A stretch of 64,000 nt of DNA from an uncultured Verrucomicrobiota bacterium. Lineage in GTDB: Bacteria; Verrucomicrobiota; Verrucomicrobiia; Limisphaerales; UBA1319. The position numbers and the translations under genes were made by a program. The notes under the pieces were generated by a model. That model was not told where the DNA came from and did not search any database. It saw nothing but the letters and a program-made list of their open reading frames with translations. Every line of letters starts with the position of its first letter. Within the stretch, counting starts at the first letter, position 1. The stretch spans positions 1 to 64,000 of the forward strand of contig CAIMWS010000506.1 in the NCBI GenBank assembly GCA_903845125.1, read 5' to 3'. Shown piece after piece: positions 53,521 to 60,283 of the stretch.

Positions 53521-55260
53521 TCAAGGGAGGATCTGGATCCGGTAATAACGCTGGGTATTGGGGAGGATGGCATCCGAAAAAACCGTATTGGTAGCAGTGG
53601 CCGTCACCAAGGCGCGCAACGGGGCCCAAGTGGCGGGGGCGGTCTGCGGGGTGGTCCAAACCTGGTATTGCCTGCCGGGCGAACTGGGCCACGTCAAGGC
53701 AACCTGGCCGGAGGCGGTCGTGGCCATGCTGGCCTGCAAATCCGGGACCAGGGGATTGGTGCCCAGCGAATATTCAAAACGATTGATCACCCCGTCCCGG
53801 TCTGGATCGGCCGCTGGCCCAGCTTCGGCCGCCGTCCATAACGGGAAGTATTTGCGCTGCCAAAGATCATTCAGTCCGTCATAATTCTGGTCCGGGGCTG
53901 GATTCTTGATTTCCAGGAAGCCATTGGCATAGGCCACTTGCCCGTCCAGTTCCACCATCAGGGTGCGCATGCCGGGAGTGGCATTGCTGGCCACCTGCAC
54001 ATTGGCGGAAAGCAGGTTCCAGAAGCCGTTGTGGAAAGGATCCTGGTTCAAGGTGACATTGGTCACCGTGAGGCCATCGCCGGAAACCTTTAAATCCGCG
54101 CCGGGCGGGAAAGTGATTCCGTAAACCCCCAGGTAGAGGTTGCTTTGCCCGGGAGCCAGCGACAGGGTGCCATTATACATATACAGCAGACCTCCAATTT
54201 GGTCGGTTGGGGGGCGCAGACGGAGGATGGGAAAGGGCGGATTCCCGGCCGTGAGGGAGAAATTCGCCTGGGCATATTTGTTGGAGGCCACGGTGATATT
54301 GACCGGGGAGGTGGGCAGGAAATCGGTGCGTGCCGCCGCGTAATCCTTGGAAATATCCTCGCCGATCAAGAGCGGAATATTAACGGCCAATCCCAGTGGG
54401 GTGGCGCGCACTTGATAGGCCCCGGGAGGCATCGCGGGCAGGCTGTAGGAGCCATCCGCGCGGGATAAAGTGGCGGCCATCAGGTTGCCGTGCGAATCTT
54501 CGGCGGTAATCATCGCGCCTAGAACAGTTTGGAAGCCCAGCAAGGCCTGGCCATATATGTAACCATAATTGCTGAGGGAACTCCCGGTTGGGTATAACCA
54601 GCGCACTGCGCATTGTTCGTCGGTGGTCAAGCCCGCCAAATTGCCGACGCCAAAATCTCCCCGCACCATCATCAAGGCCGCGCCTGCCGGGGAATGTTCC
54701 AAACCCACGAGGTGGCCGATTTCATGCAGCATTACCGATTCCACGAAGAGCGCCCCGGAGGTATCATCGGGGGAGGTGGTCCAGCGGAAATCAACCCCGT
54801 TCAGGACGATGTCGCTTTCATAGATATATAATTCATTCGCATTCCAATCCTTGAATTCCACTCCGCACAGGCCGGATATGTTGTCGCGGCCGCCGTTGAC
54901 CAGGGTGCTTTTCGTGGCCCAAAAAACAACATTCGTATTATCCTGGGTATTGATGTCGATGTTGGGGCCGGCCAGCCCGCCTTCCTCAAATTTGAGGCCG
55001 GAGTTGGGCACGGCCTGCCATTGGGTGAAGCTGGTGCGCAGGGCATTCAACTCGGCGGTTTGGCTGGCTGAATAAGTGGCTGATCCCAGGAAATACCGGA
55101 TGGCATGGGTGGAGCGATTCAGCACATTGGTGTGAACATCAGCCGCCGGGGCGTTGAGGTTCCAACTGCGCCAGCGGCCGGCAGTGCTCATTTTACCTAC
55201 GAATCCGTGGCAGATGCCGGCGGCGAGCCAGGAGACGATCAAAAAGAGTTGCAGTTTCAT
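53521..55260 (-). CDS. secreted matrixin-like metalloprotease
   Basis: 579 aa with signal MKLQLFLIVSWLAAGICHG. The zinc site HEIGHLVGLEH (179-189) with the following HSPAGAALMM gives the matrixin/M10-like HExxHxxGxxH plus Met-turn. Residues ~235-320 look like a carboxypeptidase-regulatory-like beta domain (GAMITAEDSHGNLMAATLSRADGSYSLPAMPPGAYQVRATP). A TSP3-like Ca element (PDQNYDGLNDLWQ, PDRDGVINRFEYSLGTNPL) follows. The end is the shared C-terminal module (RQYQVWTTPQTAPATWAPL ... RYYRIQILP). It degrades extracellular protein; target unknown. Its start overlaps the upstream gene stop. Confidence 0.88.
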   Translation of the reverse strand: MKLQLFLIVSWLAAGICHGFVGKMSTAGRWRSWNLNAPAADVHTNVLNRSTHAIRYFLGSATYSASQTAELNALRTSFTQWQAVPNSGLKFEEGGLAGPNIDINTQDNTNVVFWATKSTLVNGGRDNISGLCGVEFKDWNANELYIYESDIVLNGVDFRWTTSPDDTSGALFVESVMLHEIGHLVGLEHSPAGAALMMVRGDFGVGNLAGLTTDEQCAVRWLYPTGSSLSNYGYIYGQALLGFQTVLGAMITAEDSHGNLMAATLSRADGSYSLPAMPPGAYQVRATPLGLAVNIPLLIGEDISKDYAAARTDFLPTSPVNITVASNKYAQANFSLTAGNPPFPILRLRPPTDQIGGLLYMYNGTLSLAPGQSNLYLGVYGITFPPGADLKVSGDGLTVTNVTLNQDPFHNGFWNLLSANVQVASNATPGMRTLMVELDGQVAYANGFLEIKNPAPDQNYDGLNDLWQRKYFPLWTAAEAGPAADPDRDGVINRFEYSLGTNPLVPDLQASMATTASGQVALTWPSSPGRQYQVWTTPQTAPATWAPLRALVTATATNTVFSDAILPNTQRYYRIQILP

Positions 55261-55811
55261 GGCCGGGCCCCCTGCACCCGTTTGCGCAAATCCGCCAGGC
55301 TGACCGGGCTGGAGGAGGGGGTGGCGGTGGCTCCCATTTTTTGGGCCTGGGGCGGCAGGGAACCGTGAAACGCGTTGCCCACCATCTGTTTGCCGGTTGC
55401 GGAATCAGTCCAAACGGAGAATTTTCCTTGAGCCAAGCCCAAGGTGACCCCTTCCTGCCGTTGGTTGAGGACTAAAAAGGCCACCACTTCATCGCCGGTG
55501 GAATATTCGACCTGTCCCGAGATCACGGTATGGCGTCGCTGCAGGCTGCCTCCGCCATGCACGACCACGAAAGGAGAGGATTTCACCGAGCCTTTCCAGA
55601 CCTCGTGCACTTGGAGTTCGATGCGCGTATAAACCCGGCCTTCGGCATCCTGCTGGCACTGGCTGCCGAGCACTTTGGCGTGGAGAACAATCTCCGCCTT
55701 GCGGGTGAGTTGATCCACGTCCATCGGTTGAAAGCCTCCCGCCAAACCTGGGGCGCCCGAACCCAGGAGGCCGAGGGCAAGCACCCAGTTATGAAACGAT
55801 TTAAGATCCAT
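55257..55811 (-). CDS. secreted protein paired with the matrixin-like protease
   Basis: 184 aa with the start at 55811 (MDLKSFHNWVLALGLLGSGAPGLAGG signal). The body is a compact beta-rich domain (LTRKAEIVLHAKVLGSQC, VYTRIELQVHEVWKGSV, FVVVHGGGSLQRRHTVISGQVEYSTGDEVVAFLV). This resembles a small domain often encoded next to such proteases in Verrucomicrobia. Its stop overlaps the protease start (ATGA at 55257-55260), so translation is coupled. It may be an inhibitor, chaperone or targeting partner; this is inference from pairing. Confidence 0.78.
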   Translation of the reverse strand: MDLKSFHNWVLALGLLGSGAPGLAGGFQPMDVDQLTRKAEIVLHAKVLGSQCQQDAEGRVYTRIELQVHEVWKGSVKSSPFVVVHGGGSLQRRHTVISGQVEYSTGDEVVAFLVLNQRQEGVTLGLAQGKFSVWTDSATGKQMVGNAFHGSLPPQAQKMGATATPSSSPVSLADLRKRVQGARP

Positions 55812-55843
55812 CAATGGGCGAGTTCTTAATGGAAAGGCCACTT

Positions 55844-56326
55844 TCAGGCAAGGGGAAACGCCATGGGCAGGGCTTCAAAAGCAGCGGTTATGCCCTGGTT
55901 GCCACAGTTCAAAATGCCCACGCTCCGGTCGCATTTGTTGCGGGGTTTGCCCGCATAACCCGGATTGAAAAAGAGCACCTGGTCGCGCCTTTCGCAATAC
56001 CTCCGGTGGGTATGGCCGAAAACCACCACCGATGCTTGCTCCTGCGCTATGCGGAGTTTGGCCGTCTCCAAGGGGTAATAAACATCGAAGATGTGCATAA
56101 CCATGATCTTGAGGCCGTTCAGGACAATGGTTTCCATTTCATTCAAATGCATCAGGTCATCGCAGTTGCCCCGCACGGCGGTAACCGGGGCGATGGTTTC
56201 CAGTTCGGTGATCAGCCAGGAGGCGCCAATGTCACCGCAGTGCAGGATATGGTCCACACCCGCAAATAAAGCCGGTATTAGCGGATCCAAATAGTCATGC
56301 GTGTCAGATAAAATTCCAATTTTCAT
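55844..56326 (-). CDS. YfcE/MJ0936-type metallophosphoesterase
   Basis: 160 aa with the start at 56326 (MKIGILSDTHD). The four metal motifs are present: SDTHD, HCGDIG, GNCDD and GHTHRRY. This short class acts as a cytoplasmic phosphodiesterase on small or artificial substrates; its natural substrate is unclear. It is 32 nt upstream of the protease-partner gene on the same strand but functionally unrelated. Confidence 0.92.
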   Translation of the reverse strand: MKIGILSDTHDYLDPLIPALFAGVDHILHCGDIGASWLITELETIAPVTAVRGNCDDLMHLNEMETIVLNGLKIMVMHIFDVYYPLETAKLRIAQEQASVVVFGHTHRRYCERRDQVLFFNPGYAGKPRNKCDRSVGILNCGNQGITAAFEALPMAFPLA

Positions 56327-56649
56327 TCCAAGGCGCTCTTGCATCGTTTGTAATTGCACTCAATCAGGACTGTGCAACCGAGTCTTTCACTGGACACCAA
56401 AGCTTGAGAAAGCGGGTCTTGCTTCAAGCCTCCGGAAAACCGTGATGTTTCACCACGTCTAACGGAGATTCCGGAGGGTGTCAAATGAATGCGAAGGATG
56501 CAAAGAGGGCCGATATTCAAAGGGAGAGTGGGGTGAAATGGAACAGGGTGGGAACGGGATGCTTGGAAAAAACTTCCCGTGAACCACCAGGCATCCACTG
56601 ATTGTTGCTGGCATAGGATCGCAACGGAGATTCCCAACCTGCCGCGGGA
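56327..56649. other. 323-bp gene-free stretch with a nested inverted repeat
   Basis: No believable coding frame. CCTCCGGAA (56429-56437) and TTCCGGAGG (56469-56477) are perfect 9-bp arms enclosing a smaller CGTG/CACG stem. No T-run follows, so it is more likely an RNA structure or protein site than a terminator. The part next to 56326 should hold the phosphoesterase promoter. Confidence 0.5.
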
Positions 56650-57588
56650 TCACCGCAGGAAAATGGCCCGCATCTGGTCCGTCGCCGGTTCCAGGTTTTG
56701 CAACAGCTGCGGCCATTCCACCCGCAAGGCAGCGTGCTGGGGCTGGGAGCCTTCCAAAGCCTGGGTCGAGACCAACCGCGCAACGGTTTCCGGTTGCTGC
56801 AGGAACCGGTATAGCTGCCCGGCTGGGGCTGGGTGCGGAGCCCCCGAGATGATACCCACCGCATTGGGGATAAAAAGCGTTTCCGAATTCCAAGGCATGG
56901 CGGCGATGGGCAAACCTTCCCTTTTTCCGGCTTCGATATCGTCCGAGTCCGTCAGGCCGATGGCGGCCTCTCCCCGGCCCACGAGTTGGACCACCAGGGA
57001 GTTGCCATCCACCAGTTTGGGTTGACTGGCCTGCAAAGCCCGGCACCAGGCTTCCCAACCCTCCGTTCCCCAAAGCCGGCGCAAGGCCAGGAAATGCGTG
57101 GCGGTGGTCCCAAAAAGCGGATAAGCGAGCGCCACTTTGCCGCGCCAGGCGGCGTTGGTCAACTCGAGCAGCGAAGTGGGCTGGTTGGCGGCTGATACCA
57201 GGTTGGTGTTCACCACCAAGCGCCGGGTGCGATACCCGAAGGTGGCCAGGCCAGGGGTTTCCTGAAATACCCCGCGCATTGCCAATTGACGGGCGCGCAA
57301 CTCTTCGTTGCCCCAAAACACATCGCATTGGGGATGGTCTTTTTCGGCCAGAAGCCGGTTGGCCAAACCGACGGTTTTTACCGCCTCGCTATCAAAAACG
57401 GCCCGGACCGGTATGCCGGTTTGGCGGGTGAATTCGCGGAATATCGGTTCCGCGTAAACTTGATCCTGAGCCGTATAGACCACCACCCCGTCTGCCTGGT
57501 GATGGGAGCAGCCCGCCCAAGCCGCCAAAAATGCCGGCAGCAAGTATCCCCAGTACGCGGCCCGCCGGCAAACGCTATTCCGGGCCAT
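56650..57588 (-). CDS. iron(III)-type ABC solute-binding lipoprotein (orphan)
   Basis: 312 aa with the start at 57588 (MARNSVCRRAAYWGYLLPAFLAAWAGCSHH). The lipobox gives a lipid-anchored Cys. The pattern VVVYTAQDQVYAEPIFREFTRQTGIPVRAVFDSEAVKTVGLANRLLAEKDHPQCDVFWGNEE is that of FutA/AfuA-type (class II) binding proteins. AIGLTDSDDIEAGKREG and NAVGIISGAPHPAPAGQLYRFL support it. The ligand could be iron, phosphonate or another anion. No permease or ATPase of this system is in the flanks. The start overlaps the upstream gene by 14 nt. Confidence 0.87.
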   Translation of the reverse strand: MARNSVCRRAAYWGYLLPAFLAAWAGCSHHQADGVVVYTAQDQVYAEPIFREFTRQTGIPVRAVFDSEAVKTVGLANRLLAEKDHPQCDVFWGNEELRARQLAMRGVFQETPGLATFGYRTRRLVVNTNLVSAANQPTSLLELTNAAWRGKVALAYPLFGTTATHFLALRRLWGTEGWEAWCRALQASQPKLVDGNSLVVQLVGRGEAAIGLTDSDDIEAGKREGLPIAAMPWNSETLFIPNAVGIISGAPHPAPAGQLYRFLQQPETVARLVSTQALEGSQPQHAALRVEWPQLLQNLEPATDQMRAIFLR

Positions 57589-58249
57589 ATTTGAAATCAT
57601 CGAACAGGGTGATGCTGTCCGCTTTGGTCCATACCCCCAGCTTTCCCGCGGTTTTGAAGGTGGCATCCCGGACCGCGAACAGCACCTTTCCATCATGTTG
57701 CACCTGGAAATCCGGGCCATGGAAGCTCACTCGCAGCCGGCTCCATTTGCCCGGTGGGATTTTCTGTTTCTGGCCATAGCCACCGATTTGGCCCACGATA
57801 TCGAGCGCCTGGCGCCGGCCTTTTTCGACCTTATATAATACCACGTTATCTTCCAAGGCGTTGGCCCGGGCCACGTAATAGTTTTGATCGTCCTGCCAGC
57901 GCCACACGAGACCTGCTGCCTGGTCAATGGCGCCGCCCACCGGTTTGAAGTTCACTTCCACAAAGCCATCCTGCAACGAGGCATCCGTTTTGATGCACAG
58001 GGGGAAACTGGACCTTGGCACCTGGCCAGACTGCTTCAGCACCTTGGGTTGGCTGGGAGCGCTGGCGTCCAGTTCCACCGTCCAGATGCATTTTCCCTGG
58101 CCGGTGATGGAAGCCACCCAACCGGGCGGTGTTTTGCCGGTTTCCATCTTATCAAAGGTGATAGTGGATGCTTCCGCTGCCAGGCTGGAGCAGCAGGAAA
58201 GCACCAACCAAGCGGTAATGAACGGGAACGAAACCCCAAAAGACTTCAT
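57575..58249 (-). CDS. secreted jelly-roll (DUF1080-like) protein
   Basis: 224 aa with the start at 58249 (MKSFGVSFPFITAWLVLSCCSSLAAEA signal). TITFDKMETGKTPPGWVASITGQGKCIW, AGLVWRWQDDQNYYVARANALEDNVVLYKVEKGRRQ and KWSRLRVSFHGPDFQVQHDGK fit the LamG-like family found in this phylum. Likely a non-catalytic glycan binder. Its end overlaps the binding-lipoprotein gene by 14 nt, so the two are cotranscribed. A perfect 12-bp palindrome lies 46 nt upstream of the start. Confidence 0.83.
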   Translation of the reverse strand: MKSFGVSFPFITAWLVLSCCSSLAAEASTITFDKMETGKTPPGWVASITGQGKCIWTVELDASAPSQPKVLKQSGQVPRSSFPLCIKTDASLQDGFVEVNFKPVGGAIDQAAGLVWRWQDDQNYYVARANALEDNVVLYKVEKGRRQALDIVGQIGGYGQKQKIPPGKWSRLRVSFHGPDFQVQHDGKVLFAVRDATFKTAGKLGVWTKADSITLFDDFKYGPE

Positions 58250-58294
58250 GCGGTTAGTGTCAACATGCCTGGAAAACAAGTCAAGTTGCCTGTG

Positions 58295-58306
58295 GGGTGA
58301 TCACCC
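58295..58306. promoter_or_regulatory. 12-bp perfect palindrome, possible operator
   Basis: GGGTGATCACCC lies 46 nt upstream of the start at 58249. A dimeric repressor site is possible, but no regulator is encoded nearby. The surrounding 58250-58454 region holds no gene. Confidence 0.4.
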
Positions 58307-58454
58307 AAAAGATTCCCATTCTGGCGGCGTTATTTGAGCCGTTCACCGGCCCGGCAAAGTTCTTATGCCACTAGAGATTGGGGTGCTGGTTGCAATGCTA
58401 CAACTGGTTGGGGCTTGGTATTTCCATCCCGCCTTCGATTGTATTGCTGGGTAA

Positions 58455-58490
58455 TAAAAAATGCCGGGCTGGTCAAAGCCCGGCATTTCA
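58455..58490 (-). terminator. strong rho-independent terminator of the EF-hand gene
   Basis: Perfect 12-bp stem AAATGCCGGGCT (58459-58470) with AGCCCGGCATTT (58477-58488) and a 6-nt loop. On the minus strand it is followed by TTTTTT then ATTACC. It lies about 60 nt past the stop of the EF-hand gene; the A-rich other side could also serve plus-strand transcripts. Confidence 0.92.
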
Positions 58491-58547
58491 TAAATTCAGC
58501 CTTCCAGCCGGAGTCAGGTCCGGCCTGGTCACCTCATCAAAGGCGTC

Positions 58548-58901
58548 CTAATTGGATTTCTTATTCTTTTTGGAGCTTTTGCCTGCGGTGCTCTTCTTTC
58601 TAAGGTCTTCCTTCATGGCCGCTTTTTCCTCGGCATCCAGTTTGCCATCCTTGTTCTTGTCGTATTTTTTAAGTTGGTCTTCGCGTTGCTTCTTTTGGTC
58701 GGCTTTCCAAGCGGCTTTCTCCTGGTCATCCAATTTGCCATCCTTGTTCTTGTCGTATTTTTTTAGGACAGCGGCGGGAACCGGTTTCTCTTGGGCGCCT
58801 TCCTTCTTGGTATCCGGAGTGCTGGCATCCGCTGCTGAGCAGTTCAAAGCCCAGGAAAGACTAAGACAAGCGGCGATTAAAACGATTCGTTTCATATTCA
58901 T
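58548..58901 (-). CDS. small secreted EF-hand protein
   Basis: 117 aa with signal MKRIVLIAACLSLSWALNCSA (58895 is an equally good start). Two calcium-binding loops, DKNKDGKLDDQE (50-61) and DKNKDGKLDAEE (81-92), each sit in a KKYDKNKDGKLD context. The rest is a charged Lys/Glu/Ala helix and a basic tail KKSTAGKSSKKNKKSN. The two loops are almost identical at DNA level. It probably binds Ca2+ in the envelope; target unknown. Single-gene unit with its own terminator. Confidence 0.88.
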   Translation of the reverse strand: MNMKRIVLIAACLSLSWALNCSAADASTPDTKKEGAQEKPVPAAVLKKYDKNKDGKLDDQEKAAWKADQKKQREDQLKKYDKNKDGKLDAEEKAAMKEDLRKKSTAGKSSKKNKKSN

Positions 58902-59147
58902 TTAACTCTCCATCTGTTTGTATCCGATTTTGGTTGGTCTTGGACCTGTCCGTAACCTTCAGTTTTTCAGCCTTACCGTCAAGTTAGTTCGGATTACCGG
59001 CCTGGCGGCAAGCGTGGGAAATTCCTCCCCAACCGTTTTCAAAGACACGGTTTAAGAATCAGACGGAAAAGGTTATGGAGGAAGCTTTTTTGGCGGGTCG
59101 CACTGGTGTGGGAGCAAAGGAGGGCCGTGGGTATAGACAACAGGGGG

Positions 59148-59178
59148 GGTGGATAACATGTGAATAACCTGTGAACAA
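59148..59178 (-). promoter_or_regulatory. three phased DnaA-box-like 9-mers
   Basis: Read on the minus strand the 9-mers are TTATCCACC (59148-59156), TTATTCACA (59159-59167) and TTGTTCACA (59170-59178). The middle one fits the TTWTNCACA consensus fully; the others differ at one base. They repeat every 11 bp in one orientation, about one helical turn, and an AT-rich tract follows. They lie 43 nt upstream of the candidate mraZ -35 element. DnaA control of the division cluster is the inference. Confidence 0.6.
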
Positions 59179-59220
59179 GTCCGGCGAGTAAAATTTTTTC
59201 ATATTTAGCACATTTGAGAG

Positions 59221-59277
59221 TTGACGGTTATGTGGGGTATTGTGGTATGAATTGGGTTGTTTTGGGGGAAAGTGGGT
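59221..59277 (+). promoter_or_regulatory. mraZ promoter with five-box MraZ operator
   Basis: Boxes TGGGG (59233), TGGTA (59243), TGGGT (59253), TGGGG (59263) and TGGGT (59273) follow each other with exactly 5-nt spacers. MraZ is known to bind TGGGN repeats at 10-bp spacing upstream of its own gene. A candidate promoter overlaps: TTGACG at 59221-59226, 19 nt, then extended -10 TGG-TATGAA ending at 59251, with an AT-rich tract upstream. Autoregulation is thus very likely; the exact promoter is less sure. Confidence 0.88.
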
Positions 59278-59303
59278 ACGCACGCTCCCAAAGCACTTAA
59301 AAA

Positions 59304-59771
59304 ATGTCAGCCACCAACGCCAGTGATCTGTACTGCTCGCAGTATCGTCATGCTCGTGACGATAAGGGACGCCTGCAGGTGCCGTCGCGTTGGCGCAATG
59401 GGGAGGCTGAAACGTGTTTGATGGTGATCGAGTGGAAGGAATGGATCGACGCCAATACGTCCCATCCATGCTTGTTGGTCGTGCCACCCGCGGTTTGGGA
59501 GCGTTTGGTTGAATCCCTGAAAGCCCTGCCATTCGGAGATCCGATATCCCAGAAAAAGCGGCGTCTGGTTGGCAAACGATCCCAGCGGGTGGCGATCGAT
59601 AAAGCCGGGCGGATCAATATTCCGGACGAAATGCTGCAGAAGGTGGGCATTCAAAAAGAAGCCATCTTTGTCGGGTTGCTGGATCGTTTTCAGATTTGGG
59701 ATCCCGATCGTTACAAGGAAATCGATAGCGAGGACGATAAATTCGAGGCAGAAGCATTCCAATCATTATAA
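59304..59771 (+). CDS. mraZ: transcriptional regulator MraZ
   Basis: 155 aa, the first gene of the dcw cluster. Two AbrB-like half-domains: YRHARDDKGRLQVPSRWR near the N-terminus and RVAIDKAGRINIPDEMLQKVGI in the second half, each with the D-x2-GR-x-x-(V/I)P core. MraZ forms rings and represses the division and wall operon by binding the TGGGN repeats found just upstream. Slightly longer than the usual 140-150 aa. The ATG at 59304 lacks a strong Shine-Dalgarno sequence. Confidence 0.95.
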   Translation: MSATNASDLYCSQYRHARDDKGRLQVPSRWRNGEAETCLMVIEWKEWIDANTSHPCLLVVPPAVWERLVESLKALPFGDPISQKKRRLVGKRSQRVAIDKAGRINIPDEMLQKVGIQKEAIFVGLLDRFQIWDPDRYKEIDSEDDKFEAEAFQSL

Positions 59772-59781
59772 GGCGGCAGTT

Positions 59782-60276
59782 ATGAAATTGTTACAGTGTT
59801 TACAGGTGGGACAGGCATTGATGAGCGTAGGCAACGGTGGCAGATACCAAATGCGCGATCAGAACTGCCTGCCAAAATTCAACCGGCAGCTCGTTCTGGA
59901 TTTGAACAGCCGGACCCTGACGCCAGCACCGGCCGCATTGGATTTGAAGCCGGAGGCTCCCCCGGTTCCTTGTTCCGGGGCGCGTCTGGATGGGCCGGTG
60001 GCGCCAATCCTCAAAACACCGTCTCCCAAGTTCCGGTCCTCGGCCCGGGCCACCGGTCCCCTGCGGCAGGCTGAGTTGTCGCTGGAAAATGTGAAAGTGG
60101 TCTGCAATGACCTGCGGGACAGCGATGTGGAACTGGTGATCCAGCGTAATCGGCCGGTGGAGACAGGATCGGCCACCCATCCGCGGATGACCACCCCCCC
60201 CGTGCCACGGCCGTGGCTGGGTTGGCTCGGCAACATGCTGGCCCGCACTTCCCGTTCCATTTCCTCGGTCCAATAA
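59782..60276 (+). CDS. unknown protein between mraZ and rsmH
   Basis: 164 aa with AAGGCGG 5-11 nt before the ATG at 59782, 10 nt after mraZ and 7 nt before rsmH, so firmly inside the operon. No signal or membrane segment. A proline-rich middle (TLTPAPAALDLKPEAPPVP) separates a short basic N-terminus (KLLQCLQVGQALMSVGNGGRY) from a compact segment AELSLENVKVVCNDLRDSDVELVIQR. The end, PWLGWLGNMLARTSRS, could be an amphipathic helix. I recognise no family. Position suggests a division or wall role. Confidence 0.78.
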   Translation: MKLLQCLQVGQALMSVGNGGRYQMRDQNCLPKFNRQLVLDLNSRTLTPAPAALDLKPEAPPVPCSGARLDGPVAPILKTPSPKFRSSARATGPLRQAELSLENVKVVCNDLRDSDVELVIQRNRPVETGSATHPRMTTPPVPRPWLGWLGNMLARTSRSISSVQ

Positions 60277-60283
60277 ATGACCG

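Larger units (their letters stand above)
58902..59303. other. 402-bp control region between the EF-hand gene and mraZ
   Basis: No gene. The left part (58902-59140) shows nothing recognisable beyond the EF-hand promoter side. The right part holds three DnaA-box-like 9-mers (59148-59178), an AT-rich tract (59188-59214), a candidate promoter and five MraZ boxes up to 59277. Confidence 0.7.

Noticed and set aside
59148-59214. Chromosomal replication origin
   Set aside because: Only three DnaA-like boxes, no dnaA, dnaN, gidA or parAB nearby; division-gene regulation explains the site better, so an origin is kept only as a remote option.
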